From positions 56,076,960 through 56,140,959 of the forward strand of contig CM057839.1 in NCBI GenBank assembly GCA_030068075.1: a DNA stretch of 64,000 bases. The letters run 5' to 3'. The first letter of the stretch is position 1. Each line of letters begins with the position of its first letter. The notes under the pieces are model-generated. The model was not told where the DNA came from. It made no database searches and worked only from the letters and a program-made list of their open reading frames with translations. Of this stretch, positions 34,881 to 47,466 are shown one piece after another. This DNA comes from Paguma larvata. Its lineage: Eukaryota; Chordata; Mammalia; Carnivora; Viverridae. The translations under genes were made by a program, and so were the position numbers.

Positions 34881-36415
34881 GGTTTCCTATATTCTTTCCA
34901 GAAACTACCAGCTGTGCTTAAATGTGGCTGCTCTTTTTGTTACTAAAAGGTAACCAGTCTTCTAATGTGCTGCTACCTTCTTAATCAGCTATGTCTCTGG
35001 CTTTATAATCTCAAATTACGAAATCTTGGCATCTCCTTTCAGAAGTGGTGGCTTGAAGAGACCCACCTTTTTATCCTACCCATCTTTAGAATGAGGAGGG
35101 AGGTCATAATAAAGATTTGCCAAGACACCTGCAAAAGTTCGTTGTTAGAGGTCGGTTGGCCACACAGGGTCCACTAGTTTTGCATGAACAGATACTCTCA
35201 AGGTTTACAGAGTTGCCAGCTCCTCTTTTCATCCTCTCCTTGCCAAATTTCCGTTTAAATTACTGTTTGAGTCACTATCCAGTTGCTGCTATGATTCATT
35301 CTACTCTGACGTGAATGGATGAGGCAGGCTATGACTTCCGTTTTATCTCTTTGCCTCTAACGTTTATAAACAGCTCACTCCATGTGCATCTGATTGTTAT
35401 GCTGTTATGTCTTCATTTTTATATTTTTCTGACAATATTCATATTTTATTGGTCTCCTCTTTCTACAGAAGACCATTTTACCATGTGCATGTGGGTGTAT
35501 GTTGTATGCATGTGGGGGGGAGGGAAATAGGATAGATATTGATTAGACAGAAATCTCACCTTTTTCCCAGCCGCCTGACAATTAAACATAGCTGTAAAAG
35601 TCCAATCTCAGTGAAGTGTAGAATTCACTTACTTATCTTTCACTGCAGCTCAGGAGGAGAGCTAGGGTTAAAGCAGTAACGGGCATATGACTGGGAGGAA
35701 AACAGAGCAATGATGGTGTTTGAATACGTGATTCATTTTCTGGTACAAATGTGAGGAACTCCAGGTCATAGAGGACAGGACACATTGTTCCAGTGTGTCC
35801 TGCCTAGACATGCTGAGTCTAGCATTCTATGTTTAGAAAAACTAAAGCAAAAATTCTCCTTCTCTTAATGTCTTCAAAGTGGTCTTCCTGATATAACCAG
35901 AAGAATAAAATCATGGAGACAGGAAAAAGGACGCTGACGCCTAAGAACTGTAGCAGACCCTGATGTAGTAATTTCAGTGTGTTAGCAGTGTCTTTGTGTT
36001 AATAGGAGACAGAGACAAAGCTGCCTGTTTTTTTCTTTTTTGGCTTAAAGTTCAGATACCTTTGAAAGAAGGAACAGAGAGATGAGCTCATTTACTTTGC
36101 TACACTCATTCCGTTTCAAGGCACTAAAAGTTTCACAAAGGAATCTTACAATGAGTCGTTCAGTAATGTTTATGTGGAGACCGAATGTTTACTACACTCA
36201 TCTATTTGCCATCTTGAACCACCCTAATCCAGCTTTACATTTCGACTCGGTTTCTGTCTTGCTATCTTGTACCCAGACAGTCCCTCTTTTCGCAGCTACT
36301 TGAATGTATGCCCCAGCCGTACAGCCTCACCAACTTTTCTTTGGCTGTTATGTCAGTTATTGGACTACTGGCTCTCAGTACAAACCCACCTCCTTACATG
36401 ACTTTCAACTCTGGG
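34881..36415. other. No gene recognised
   Basis: Unassigned. Features are limited to a G-rich run near 35513 and frames up to 73 codons without motifs. Confidence 0.55.
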
Positions 36416-36895
36416 GATAGGACCCCTAAATCACACTGTGTTTTTGCTCCTTGTCTGGTTCTTCACTAGAAACTAAAAGGAAGATGGGGGAAGGAAGTTT
36501 CTACTTCCCACTCAGCTTCCTGTGGCTGTCAACATCACTCCAGAATTGGCTCTTCACACAGCAGCTGGTTTCACACCAGAAGTTTCTTTCATACCCTCAG
36601 AAGCAACCTGGTTACACCACTGGGAGAAGCCAGCTCCAGCCAGCAGCCTCCCTCCTCCCAGGTATGGCTCCCAGTTCCTTAGGACTCTTCCTCTTTACCT
36701 CCTGGTAAACCACCCACTTCCCTCATTCCCAGGGGTGGTAGCTGCTTCCTCCTTTACTTCCTCTATGAGACCTTAGTTTCTCCCTTCTGTCTTTGAAGTT
36801 CTCTGAGACTTAGTTAACAATTGTCTATGTATAAATTCTCTATTAGAGTACCCAGATGGTTTCAATATCCTGACTGCATCCTGCCTGCAGTCGAA
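36416..36895 (+). repeat. Probable ancient interspersed repeat, family undetermined
   Basis: 'ggtggtagctgcttcctcct', 'attctctattagagtaccca' and 'tcctgactgcatcctgc' resemble a remembered mammal-wide repeat tail. I cannot name the family. The two overlapping plus-strand frames of 84-85 codons are not supported as genes. Confidence 0.35.
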
Positions 36896-37860
36896 CTTCT
36901 CCCTTAGTGTCCCACTTCAAAACTTTCCAGTAAGTTTGATCCCCCCTGATGCGGGCCAGTGGATAGTGCAATCTCACATGAAGGCAGGAGAATGGGCTTC
37001 ATGACCTCTCCATACCCTTTCCTGCATGGATATCGCTTCTACTTATGGTTGTTCATGTCTCCAGGGCATTTCATGAAAATTGTATGATCCTAAATACAAT
37101 TTATTCATAATCTCCCATGACTATCCACATTTTCCTCTCAAACCTCAGGCTTCTAGGGAGTTAAACACTGTGCTGAGAAGCTGTACATAGCCCCAGAAGT
37201 AAATTGTATTTAAATAACCAAGCATTTCCTTAGGAATGAAGTGGTTGAAGGCTGAATGAAGACAAATGCATTGCTTATGCTTGTGAGATTTATGTAGTAT
37301 ACACGTGGAAAATTTAGGTTTTTCCAAGGAGGTGGTGGGTTTTAGAAAGTGTGTATAAATTTTCAGCTTGGCCCTTCATCTGTTTGATATATGACTGAGA
37401 GATTTTTGTAAATAGCTGTACTTGGGCCACAATTTTTAGCTTAATTTACCACAAATTTTTTCACTACAAAAAAACACAGTTTGTTCAGGGCCTTTCTTTA
37501 TTTGCACTAGTTACCAGAGATACATAAATGTATTCAGAAATTCTCCTCATTCACCAAATGCCCACTGGATTTCTGAAAAAGCTTTTCATACCCTGTCTTC
37601 CTGCCCAGGAGAGGAGCAGGGGCTGTGTGAGAATGTGTGTGTGTGCAGGGCCTACAGCAGGGCCAGGACTGAAGGGCATGCCACATCTCCACTTTACTGG
37701 AGGACAAGCATCTCTGTAAACAGTTTATTTTGTACCTTCTGGAAGAGTCCAGATGACTGACTCTTTCAGAGTGGCAAGCGAGCTGGAAATATTTGGAAAA
37801 TCTCTTATTTGTCAGACTAACATCAGAAATTCTCAAATTGGGGTTTGTATGTATATATAC
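36896..37860. other. No gene recognised
   Basis: Unassigned. The minus-strand 100-codon frame (37534-37836) includes a His/Thr run from a short GT tract at 37636 and is not credible. Confidence 0.55.
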
Positions 37861-37955
37861 TGCTTTTTTAGAGCTGTTTTAGGTTCATAGCAAAATTGAG
37901 CGGAAAGTACAGAGTTCTCATATACCCCCTTTTCTCTTACCCATAGCTTTTTGAA

Positions 37956-38239
37956 TTAATGTAGGAGAACTAAGCCAAACCAATTGTATTCAATTTATTA
38001 GAATGAGGAAGACAAATAATATAGAATAAGTCATAAGAAATGCTCTCATGTACTACTGCTTCAAATCATTTTCAATGTTTTTCAAAATACACAGAAAATA
38101 TGAAGTTTCAGAACACTCTTTTTTTTAATTTCTTCAATGAAATGTTAACAAACTTACACATTTCTTCTGTACCAATCTTAAAACAGAATTACTGAATTAT
38201 CAGTTTTTATAATGTTCATATATTTTTTAATTTAAATAC
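37956..38239. other. Unidentified insert splitting an L1M
   Basis: About 285 bp, AT-rich, has no counterpart in the L1M consensus order, which would run directly from 'cccatagc' to 'caacatccccc'. I recognise no element ends. The flanks ttacccatagc and gtaccaatgc are at best a weak duplication. Confidence 0.5.
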
Positions 38240-38249
38240 TTTTAATAAG

Positions 38250-38476
38250 GGGCACCTGGGTGGCTCAGTCGGTTAAGCGGCCAACTTCAGCTCAGGTCAT
38301 GATCTCATGGTTCGTGAGTTTGAGCCCCGCATCGGGCTCTGTGCTGACGGCTCAGAGCCTGGAGCCTGCTTCGGATTCTGTGTCTCCCTCTCTCTCTGCA
38401 CTTTCCCTGCTCATACTCTGTCTCTATATCTCTCAAAAATAAATAAAAACGTTAAAAAATAAATAAATAAATAAAA
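38250..38476 (+). repeat. Felid CAN-SINE, young
   Basis: It reads 'gggcacctgggtggctcagt' with the felid body 'cttcggattctgtgtctccc' and an (AAAT)n tail. A duplication ttttaataag flanks it (38240-38249 and 38477-38486). Confidence 0.96.
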
Positions 38477-39165
38477 TTTTAATAAGATCAGTACCAATGC
38501 AACATCCCCCACCAGAGTGGTATATTTGTTATGCTTAATGAATCTACAAGGGCACACCATTATCACCCAAGGTCCACAAGTTCATGGTAGGGTTCACTCC
38601 TTGTGTTGTACATTCTATAGTTTTGGCCAAATGTGTAGTGACATGTGCCCACCATTGTAGAATCATACAGAGTATTTTTACTGCCCTAAAAATCTTCCGT
38701 TCTCCTCCTATTCACCCCAGCCTCCCCCCTAGTCTTTGGCAACAAGATATTTTTACTCTCTAGTTTTTCCATTTCCAGAATGTCATATAGTTGAAATCAT
38801 ATAGTATGAAGCCTTTTGAGATTGGCTTCTTTCACTGAGTAATATGTATTTAAGGCTCCTCCATGTCTTTTCATGGTTTCATAACTTGTTTCTTTTTATC
38901 AAAGTTTATTCATCCATTCACCTACCGAAGAACATCTTGGGTGCTTCCAAGGTTTGGCAATTACGAACACAGTGCCATAAATATCTACGTGCAAGTTTTT
39001 GTGTGGATCTAAGTTCTCAAGTCCTTCGGGTAAATACCAAGCAGTATGATTGCTGGATTGATAGCAAGAGTGTGCTTAGTTTTTAAAGAAACCTCCAAAC
39101 TATCTTCCCAAGTGGCTGTACCATTATCTTCTTTTGTGCTGCCTAAGGCAAACCTGGCTCACACT

Positions 39166-39600
39166 CAAAGGCAGCACTCACGGCCCAAAGAAATACAATG
39201 CAAGCCACAGTGTCACTTCAAATTTTTTAGCAGCCCCATCAAAAAGCTTAAAAAGAAATAGATGGAATTAACTCTAATATATTTTTAAAAAATAAATCTA
39301 TAATATCATTAGAATAATAATCAGTATTAAGACACTAATGAATTGTTTTACTTTTTTTTCCCACACTGTCTTTAAATTCTAATGTGTATCTTAGACTTAC
39401 TGAACATCTCAATTCAGAAGAGCTACATTCCAAGTGTTCAGTAGCAATGACTAGTGTCTACTGCATTGGACATTTTTCTAAAGGAATCTTGTCAGTTCAA
39501 TTTGTACAAGCACAGGTAGGCATCGATGAACATCAATGGTAGATTCGGGTGTCTAGTATTTGTGCAATTTGATTTTACTCAAACAATACTGCACCTTTGA
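39166..39600 (+). repeat. Probable ancient repeat, family undetermined
   Basis: Parts such as 'caagccacagtgtcacttca' and 'agtgtctactgcattggaca' resemble a remembered mammal-wide repeat that ends with a 'gtggctactgtattggaca' block. I cannot assign it to a class. Confidence 0.4.
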
Positions 39601-39674
39601 AAATCAGCTATCACGAATATCTGTTTGTTTTCTTTATTGTGGTAAGAACACTTAATGTGAGATCTACCTCACAG

Positions 39675-40135
39675 TATTCTCCTAACTGGCTTCTCACGTC
39701 TACCCTTGCCTCTCTGCAATCCACTCTCCACACAGCATCAAAATATCTTTCAGTTCTTTGAATGTCCATGTTCATTCTTAACAAGCGTCTTGGCACATTC
39801 TATTCCCTCTTCCTAGGATTCTCTTCCCACCACTAGCCTTTGCTTCTTTGTCTGGTCAAGTCCTGCTAATGCTCTCAATTCAATTGTCACTTCCCTAGAG
39901 AAGTCTTCCCTGACCGTCTCCTCAATTATAAGTCTTCTGCCATATTCCCAGTGACAACAGAGTCCTCTCATTTATATCGCTCATCATCATGGATATTTGG
40001 TTACTCTCTGTTTCCCCCAGTAGGATATAAGCTCCATAAAGACAGACATTGGGTCTGCTCTGACACAGCACAGGGTCTAACACACAGCAGGACTTTGACA
40101 AATATGAGCTGAATGAGTGCCAATAAAGGGATCTC
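39675..40135 (+). repeat. L2 LINE 3' end
   Basis: Sense L2 is clear: 'ccactctccacacagcatca', 'cattctattccctcttccta', 'agaagtcttccctgaccgtc', 'ataagctccataaagacaga' and 'aaatatgagctgaatgag' in consensus order. A short L1-like piece may lie just upstream (39625-39670, 'ttattgtggtaagaacactt'). Confidence 0.85.
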
Positions 40136-40231
40136 AGATTAGACCCGTGTGCATACACCACGAGGTGAGTAAACAAACACAGGAATGCCTGTGAATAACT
40201 GTTGGAGAGTTCTTTTCTAAAAATGACCATC

Positions 40232-40427
40232 ATTTTTTTAAATTTTTAATTTTATTTTAGAGAGAAAGCATGAACAGAGAAGGGCAGAGGGAGAGAGAGA
40301 GTCTTAAGCAGGCTCTACTCCCAGCACAGAGCCCAAATGGGGGGCTCCATCCCATGATCCTGGGATCATGACCTGAACCAAAATCAAGAGTCAGATGCTC
40401 AGCTGACTGAGCTACCCAGGAGCCTCT
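40232..40427 (-). repeat. CAN-SINE, older subtype
   Basis: It has a reversed tail, 'gcaggctctactcccagcac' and the 5' end 'ctacccaggagcctc'. A perfect 12-bp duplication aaaatgaccatc flanks it (40220-40231 and 40428-40439). Confidence 0.95.
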
Positions 40428-40439
40428 AAAATGACCATC

Positions 40440-41715
40440 TTTAAGACTACAATGTCTAATACTGTAACTCCTGACTCCTTGATGTGTCAGTGATGGAACT
40501 ACTTGGAACAAATTCTGCTTTCAAGTCTCATCATTACTCTTAAGTAAAGTTTTGATTCCCTACCTACTTGGTCTCATGACATTTCTCCTTTTACAGACTT
40601 ATAAACTCTAAAAAGAAAAAAGAAAAAAAGAAGAAGAGAATATTTTATTCAGAGCCTAGAACAGAGAAATCTATAAACCAGGGGAGAGAGTAGGACTTCA
40701 ACTGTGAATCCCTCCAGGGAGAATCATCATTACATTAAAGCTAAAACTGTGGAAAAAATGTATTTTCTATACTAAATGAGATACTGTTTTTTTCTGTATT
40801 TTATTCTTTCTCTAGTTGGGGTCCTTAGCAAAAATACTATATTTTTACAAGGCGCATCCATTAAAAAGGACTGTAATCACCAGAGACTAAGCACTTGATA
40901 CCAGTTGTATAGGCCTATTATTTCACTCCTCTGAAGCAGTTCTAATTAATAGTTTGTTGTTTTCTCTGGAAAACAAACACTCAAAAGAGACTGAAAAATC
41001 CCTGAGTCAAGTTGTAAAATAATCAAGACCCTGAATATATTTTTCTCTAGGAATCGAAAGCATCTCCTGAGAAATTCAGTAGGCCTGTTTCACCGGGAGG
41101 AAATCTATTACCAGAACTTTGTTTACAGATCCTCTTATGCTCATGTGATCTCTTCTTTCAAAAAAGTGGGCGGTTTCAAGTTTTGACATACTTCAGCCTG
41201 TTAACAGCAGGAAAACAACCTACCCATTTCAATTTTAAGAACATGTGGCCAAAAGTGGTCCTGAGCCCAGTAAAGGCTGGGGAAACTTACCTCTTCTGTT
41301 CCTCCGTTCTCCTCTTGAACTGTCATCATGTGAAATTTGCTAGAAAACAAACCAGAAATGAAATCCTGCTGTCAGCCCCAAGGACATGTCACCTACTTGA
41401 CATGGAGCTTAACATGGATCTTGACACTAGCTTAACTAAGTGGCTTAGTTCTGTAGTAGATTTCATGCAACAATTGTCTGTTCCCAGGAAAGCTAACCTG
41501 AGGTCAGGCAACTAGGTAGTAGAGGAAGCTACCAATCTGGTTACAAGGCATTTTGAAAATCTTTTATACCTTGAATTTTTAAGGGTCTTGTCCCAAAAGC
41601 CCATGTTCTTTGCCATTATTTCCAATATAGTGTTTTTCTAGGTGGAAAAGGCTTTAGTCAAACCCAGGTACTTTCTTTATGAATTCCTTTTTATTCCAGT
41701 GTTTCCTTTATGCAT
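40440..41715. other. No gene recognised
   Basis: Unassigned. A purine-rich A/G tract is at 40610-40640. The 110-codon plus frame at 41183-41515 has no motif that I recognise and lacks any coding context. Confidence 0.5.
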
Positions 41716-41717
41716 TT

Positions 41718-41795
41718 AAAGTGTTTTTTTTGTTTTGTTTTTACTGAAGTATAGTTGACATAAAATGCTATATTAGTGTCAGGTGTAAAAAGACC
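41718..41795 (-). mobile_element. L1 3'-terminal fragment
   Basis: The plus strand 'ttttactgaagtatagttga', 'cataaaatgctatattagtg' and 'tcaggtgtaaaa' is the reversed end of an L1M-type UTR, preceded by a T-rich tail. Confidence 0.75.
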
Positions 41796-42044
41796 CCAAG
41801 AAAACAAAAAGCAGGCTCAAATATAGAGAACGTGCATTTTAAGTCTTAATATTAGATCTTAAAAGCTTTAATTATATTCATTTGCACATTATTCTCTTGT
41901 CCAGAATTTTGCCCTTGAAACACTTTGTTTCCAGTTACATCCATAGCACTCCAGGTAACAATACCAATCCTCACACTTGTGTCTTGAGAGCATGGGTGGG
42001 ACATGCCCTGTTCATTATACCTGCATGTATGTTCTATTGGTGCA

Positions 42045-42478
42045 ATAATAAACACAGATGTGGTCACACATTCATTCTCTCACAGTTCTGGAGGTATAAG
42101 TTTGGGCATTGGTCAAGGCGTCAGTAGGGCTGCTTTCTTCTGGAGGTTCTAAGGAAGAATCTGTCTCCTTGCCTTTTCACCTTCTAGCAGCTGCCCCTCA
42201 TCCCTGGCCTGTAGTCCCTTCCTCTGTCATCAAATAGCCTCGCTCTGGTCTCTGCTCATAGGATCACATCACCTTCCCCTCTGCTAGTCACAGCTCCTCT
42301 GTGTATGATACTTGTAGTTATATTTAGGGTCTACTGCATTAGCCAGAATAATCCCTCCATCTCGAGAACTTTAATCGCACATCTGCAAAGTCTCTTCTGC
42401 CTTATAAGTTAGCATGTTCAAAGTTTCTAGGGAGTAGGGCATGAACATCTTGAGAGGTCACTATTTAGCATACCATGA
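42045..42478 (+). mobile_element. MLT1-type MaLR LTR fragment
   Basis: 'cattctctcacagttctgga' followed by 'tctccttgccttttcacctt' and later 'ttgagaggtcactatttagc' keeps the order of MaLR LTRs. This is a solo, decayed endogenous-retrovirus-like LTR without internal genes. The left end is poorly defined. Confidence 0.6.
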
Positions 42479-42775
42479 GACTCACACTTCTGATATATTT
42501 AATGTCATCTCTGGTCCGTTTATTTAAAACCAGCAATGTAGCCTGGGTACAAACCCCCAGCCAATATAAATCAGGATCACCTAATATTCTATCAGTTCTT
42601 GGGTCAGTAACAGGTTCCCATCCTAGGCTCAAGGTCAGGTTCTTCTAATGATAAGCCAGTAGATGCCTCCTCCCCAGCGTATCAACCCACCACCCACACA
42701 TGTAGCCCTTACCTGTCCTCTGGAACCAAGCATAAGGCTGAAGGAGAGTTCCTGGATTCAAAAATCAAACATTTT

Positions 42776-42977
42776 TTTAATGTTTATTAATTTTTGAGGG
42801 AGAGACAGAGAGACAGAGCACAAGGGGCAGAGAGAAAGTGAGACACAGAATCTGAAGCAGGCTCCAGGCTCTGGGCTGTCAGCACAGAGCCCGACGTGGG
42901 GCTCGAATTCATGAACCATGAAATCATGACCTGAGCTGAAGTCGGATACTCAACCAACTGAGCCACCCAGGAATACC
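42776..42977 (-). repeat. Felid CAN-SINE
   Basis: The reversed tail begins after caaacattt (42767-42775), repeated at 42978-42986. The body has 'cagcacagagcccgacgtgg' and the 5' end reads 'ccacccaggaataccc', slightly altered. Confidence 0.95.
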
Positions 42978-43173
42978 CAAACATTTGTTTTTTAATGACA
43001 GGAACAAAACAACCTCAGAATATAGATAGCTATGCAAAGACAAACAAACAGACAAACTGAGTAGCTCCAAGTAGGGCAACCACTAAGAGTACTTTATTGT
43101 TTGGGATCTGCTTTAACTACATAGAAAAGAGGACAAAACTGAGCTCTTGAGCTGCTATTTTCCAGTGAGTAAT

Positions 43174-43361
43174 CTTTTTTAAATGTTTGTTTATTTTTGA
43201 GATAGAGTATGTGAGGGGCACAGAGGGAGGGAGACAGAGGATCCAAAGTGGCCTCTCCATTGACACCAGAAAGTCTAATACAGGACTTGAACTCATGAAC
43301 TGTGAGATCATGACCTGAGCCAAAGTCAGACACTTAACCAACTGGGCTATCCAGGCACTCC
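43174..43361 (-). repeat. CAN-SINE, diverged
   Basis: Reversed SINE with 'gatcatgacctgagccaaag' and 5' end 'ctatccaggcactcc'. The duplication is ccagtgagtaat (43162-43173) versus ccggtgagtaat (43362-43373). Confidence 0.95.
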
Positions 43362-43373
43362 CCGGTGAGTAAT

Positions 43374-46300
43374 TTTTTCTTTAAGGCCCCAAATGACCTA
43401 TGAAAAGGCAAGATGAATTCAGTACATTCTCTAGGTCATTTCACGAACATGGAGGCATCTCCCTGTCTGTTTATAATCCTTCAATGCCATCTACTTCCTC
43501 TCCATTCCTAGGATTCCCCATACCAACACCAACACAATTGTTTAAAACAAAACAAAACAAAACAAAAATTTCCCCGTATTCAGAGTAGTTCAATCTAGTC
43601 CTTAACAATTTCTCAGAAAGGATCTCCTGAACATGAAGTTAGGTGCTTCGCCAATCCTTCAAACTACAGTGCAGCAACTCCCCCTCACATCTTGGAAGAG
43701 TTATTTTCATCCTCCTATGCAATTTAATACACGGTGGTGCAAAATAGTTAACAGAATCTGGTTTCCATGTTCTGGAGGAAGCAAACCTTGAAAGTAAATG
43801 CAACTTATTTTTAACCTCTATATGAAATTACTTCCTGAAGAAGGACTTAAGGATGTCTGAAATGACCAAGACTTCTGATTATGCCTTATTTCAAGATGTC
43901 AGAGTATGGCTAAAATACAAATGAAAAAGAATTCACTTATGAAGAGTTATATTTCATCAAATTCCTTGAGATACAGTCTCCCTACCACTTTTCTACTCTA
44001 ACGTTTGTATCATTAATGGACACATTATCTTAAACTACTCTCATGCCATTTTCCTGAGGCACTGCTCTGGGCATCTTCCTGCAATTTTAATGCATTGATG
44101 ACCATCATTATTCTTTCTTTATGGGATTCCAGCCAAAATTGAGCCCTTATGACAATATTCACATCTGAGCTAATGTGAGTTAATTTTCCAAGTTGGCTTC
44201 ATGAGGCAAAGTAGCAAGTCCTTTATTAAAATCTAGATAATAAAGTTAGCCCATTTATCTACTAATTGTGTGCTTCCATCACATGATTAAATACATTTGT
44301 TATGCTAAAGTCTATAAATTTTATAGGTAAAGTCAAATAACCATAAAAATTTGGGGGTCCTTCTTTTTTCAATATGCTAGACAGAATTTGAAGGCTAGCA
44401 TTTGGCATGTAGCCTAACATATAAACTGCTATTTAACCTCTAAGAGGTGACATTTATGTTTTATAGGCTCAAAGTAGAAAGCTGGAAGGTTAGAACCATT
44501 ATTTTGAATGGTATCCTTGGGCTTTTAGAGAAAAAGGTCTTTCAACTCGATTGGGCTAAATTAAGATGCCTCTAAAGTTATAAGATAATTTTACTTTTAT
44601 TTATGTATTTCTTTTTGGAGGGGGGTGGGCAATGGAAAGTGGAAAGATTATATCCAATTCCAGGTGTTTTTACTTCTAGAACTTTAATCTCACAGAAGTT
44701 GAGTAGCCTAGTCTGCAAGCCTAGGAAATAGTAACGGGGTCAAATGAACCCTAAGAAGCCAGTTTTATACATGGAACAAGCCCACAGAAACAGGTCCTGA
44801 CAGGATCAGTTCTAAGTATCCAGGTTTACTTCATCACTAATCTGGAAATCCTCAAATGAAGTCAGTCCCAGAGCCAAATTAAAAGGATTCAAGTCTGTTT
44901 CTTTAGGGGAATATCTGAGTGAATATTTGACCCCCAAATTTACCTCTTGCCATCCCTTTCTGGAATCTTCCATTCTTTCTGCCACCCAGAATCTCTGGAG
45001 TCTGGCTCAGCCCCAAACAGGTTCACTAAGAAGGGGAGAAGTTATCTCAGATTTATCAGTCAAGGCTAGATTTATCAGTTAAGGAATAAGTAGTGAATTT
45101 CTGAAGAATTTTCAAGTCTAAATTCTCAGAGAACACAAACCAGGCAAACAAGATGTTTTTATTCATTCCTTAGTGGAAAGCATTAAGTACACTTCAGTGG
45201 TATGGGACTGCCAGTCTAGAAAAAAATCAAAGCCCAGGTGACCCAGTCCAGCCACACTTCTCTAGAGACCAGGGTATTGTGAAAAGACCTTTTCCGATTC
45301 CCAGAGAAACAATTTTCTGCCTCTTACAGAAAAGACTGCATGTTTTAGGAAGCAATCACAAATTGTTGCAAGGTTGCTACATGTCTTTAAAATGAGGGGA
45401 TGATTTATTTTTTCTCTCTTAACTAGAACAATTAATTGGTAATATAACATAAACTCAGCAGTAGATGAAAAATGGCATAATCCCTGACTAGAATATGACT
45501 GGGAAAGAAAGAAAAAAGGTTGGTGACTTTATTTTTTCTAGCTTAATTGCAGGAGTTAGTGTTCAAGAAATTCCTATGTTTCTCAGTCCTGTGTATTGCT
45601 GATTATAGGACTCAGAACTCTGATTTCAACTTGTTAGGGCATAGAAAAATTGAAATTAAAAGGCTTAATCCTTGCTGTTAAAAATAAGGGAAGAGAAACT
45701 TGCCCAGTTTACAACCCAGGAATGTCTTTCTAAAGTACCCAGGAGTCATTCTTTTGAATCTCCCAGTCTCTCTGGGCTTGGGGGGTGGGGGGTGAATAAG
45801 AGCCTAACTAGGCAGTGCCTGGCTCCAAGTTGGAAAACTACCTCTGTCATAAGGATATGAGAAGTTTTTGTTGTTGTGGTGGTGGTTGCTGTTGGTGCTG
45901 TATGAAGCCAATTAGCTAACACAGATGGTCAACCCAATTATCAGGTAAATTTAGGATGAACTATGTGTGACAAATGTGCTGTCAAGTCCTCCGACTTGAG
46001 GACTAGTTATTGTTTATCTTTAGAACATGTAGGGAATATTCTTGGCTTTAAAATCTGATTGACTATATAGGGGGGTGAAATTTCTGTCTTTGCAATTTCT
46101 TAGCAAATGATATGATGAGCATCATGTTCTGGTTTAATACTTATTCAAGAGCAAAACTGTTTTTTCTGTTTCTCCCGACTGTGTGGAGAGCTTTTCTCGG
46201 TTGATAGAAAAGTTGAGGGGTTTTCAATTATTTTTCTCCTACATTAAGACTTGTATCCCAAAATCATAATCCAAAACCCCTAGTCTTGGACACTTGGAAT

Positions 46301-46544
46301 ATAAGCTAAAAATATTTAAAAAAAGAATACATTTCTTTTTACATTTCCTTTAGTTCTTGCTTCCTTTTAACCCTGAGACATTCTTTCCTATTAGTCATAC
46401 AAAACTTATAATGTAAAATAAAGCCTGTGAGACCATGCTTCCTGTAGTTGGGGTATGAGGGGGGTAGCAACAAGGAAGTTTTATCTTTTTAAGAGGTCAG
46501 CAGGATATAGGTTATTTTTTTATTCCTCTGGCTATTTAATACAA
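43374..46544. other. No gene recognised; long unassigned stretch
   Basis: About 3.2 kb without an element that I can name. It contains an (AAAAC)n patch at 43544-43566, a G-rich patch near 45780 and a GTT/GGT-rich patch at 45867-45900. Frames are at most 62 codons. Confidence 0.55.
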
Positions 46545-46730
46545 TTCAAAGGTACTTCACACATTCTTTATTAATAAGCACTAAAAAAACCCTTAGGGGG
46601 ATCACCTCAGGGTGATCAGAAGGGCTCTGTAAGGGATAACATCTGACTGGAGTCCTGAATGACAAAAGGTAGCCCAACAACTGGGGAAGGCTGTAGGATG
46701 AAGCTTCCAGACACAGAGAAGAGCAGATTA

Positions 46731-46953
46731 TGGCACGCCTGGGTGGTTCAGTCAGCTGAGTATCAGACTTCAGCTCAGGTCATGATCTCGTGGTTTCTGA
46801 GTTCGAGCCCCACGTCAGGCTCTGTGTTGACAGTTCAGAGCCTGTAGCCTGCTTCGGATTCTGTGTCTCCTTCTCTCTCTGCCCTTCCCATACTCATGCT
46901 CTGTCTCTCTCTGTCTCTCAATAGTAAATAAACGTTAAAAAAAAAAAAAAAAG
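46731..46953 (+). repeat. Felid CAN-SINE
   Basis: It starts 'tggcacgcctgggtggttca' and ends in an A18 tail. Flanking gcagatta repeats are at 46723-46730 and 46954-46961. The B box is well preserved (gagttcgagcc). Confidence 0.95.
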
Positions 46954-47207
46954 GCAGATTAAAAGACTTAATTAAGTCAAGGAGAAACTTGTCCTGCTTG
47001 AAATATGGAAGGAAAAATCAGTCTGATTGACTAGGAGGCAGGATGCAGAGACGGAAAATGGAGCATGTAGGGTCCTGTCAGCTAAATACATTGTTTGTAT
47101 TATATCTAACTAGGACAAGAAGGCATAGAGGATTTTAATTAGGGGAGTGATGGAATCTCATTTACACTTAAAAAAGATCTCCATGTGGAGAATGGAGTGT
47201 AGGTGGG

Positions 47208-47415
47208 TGTATTAGTTGACTTGGACTACCATAACAAAATACAACAGACTGAGTGACTTAAAAAACAGAAACTGGGGCGCCTGGGTGACTAATTTGGTTA
47301 AGCGGCCAACTTCAGCTCAGGTCATGATCTTGCCGTCTGTGAGTTCTAGTCCTGCATCGGGCTCTGTGCTGACAGCTCGGAGCCTGGAGCCTGTTTCAGA
47401 TTCTGTGTCTCCCTG

Positions 47416-47466
<51 letters not shown>

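Larger units (their letters stand above)
37862..39165 (-). mobile_element. L1M LINE 3' region, split
   Basis: The reversed L1M 3' UTR is clear at 37862-37955 ('ttttaggttcatagcaaaat') and resumes at 38500 with 'caacatcccccaccagagtg', 'atcattatcacccaaggtcc'-like text and 'ttccagaatgtcatatagtt'. It runs on to the ORF2 end region ('gattgctggattgatagcaa', about 39050) and stops near 39165. About 540 bp of foreign sequence separates the halves, of which the SINE accounts for the right part. Confidence 0.87.
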
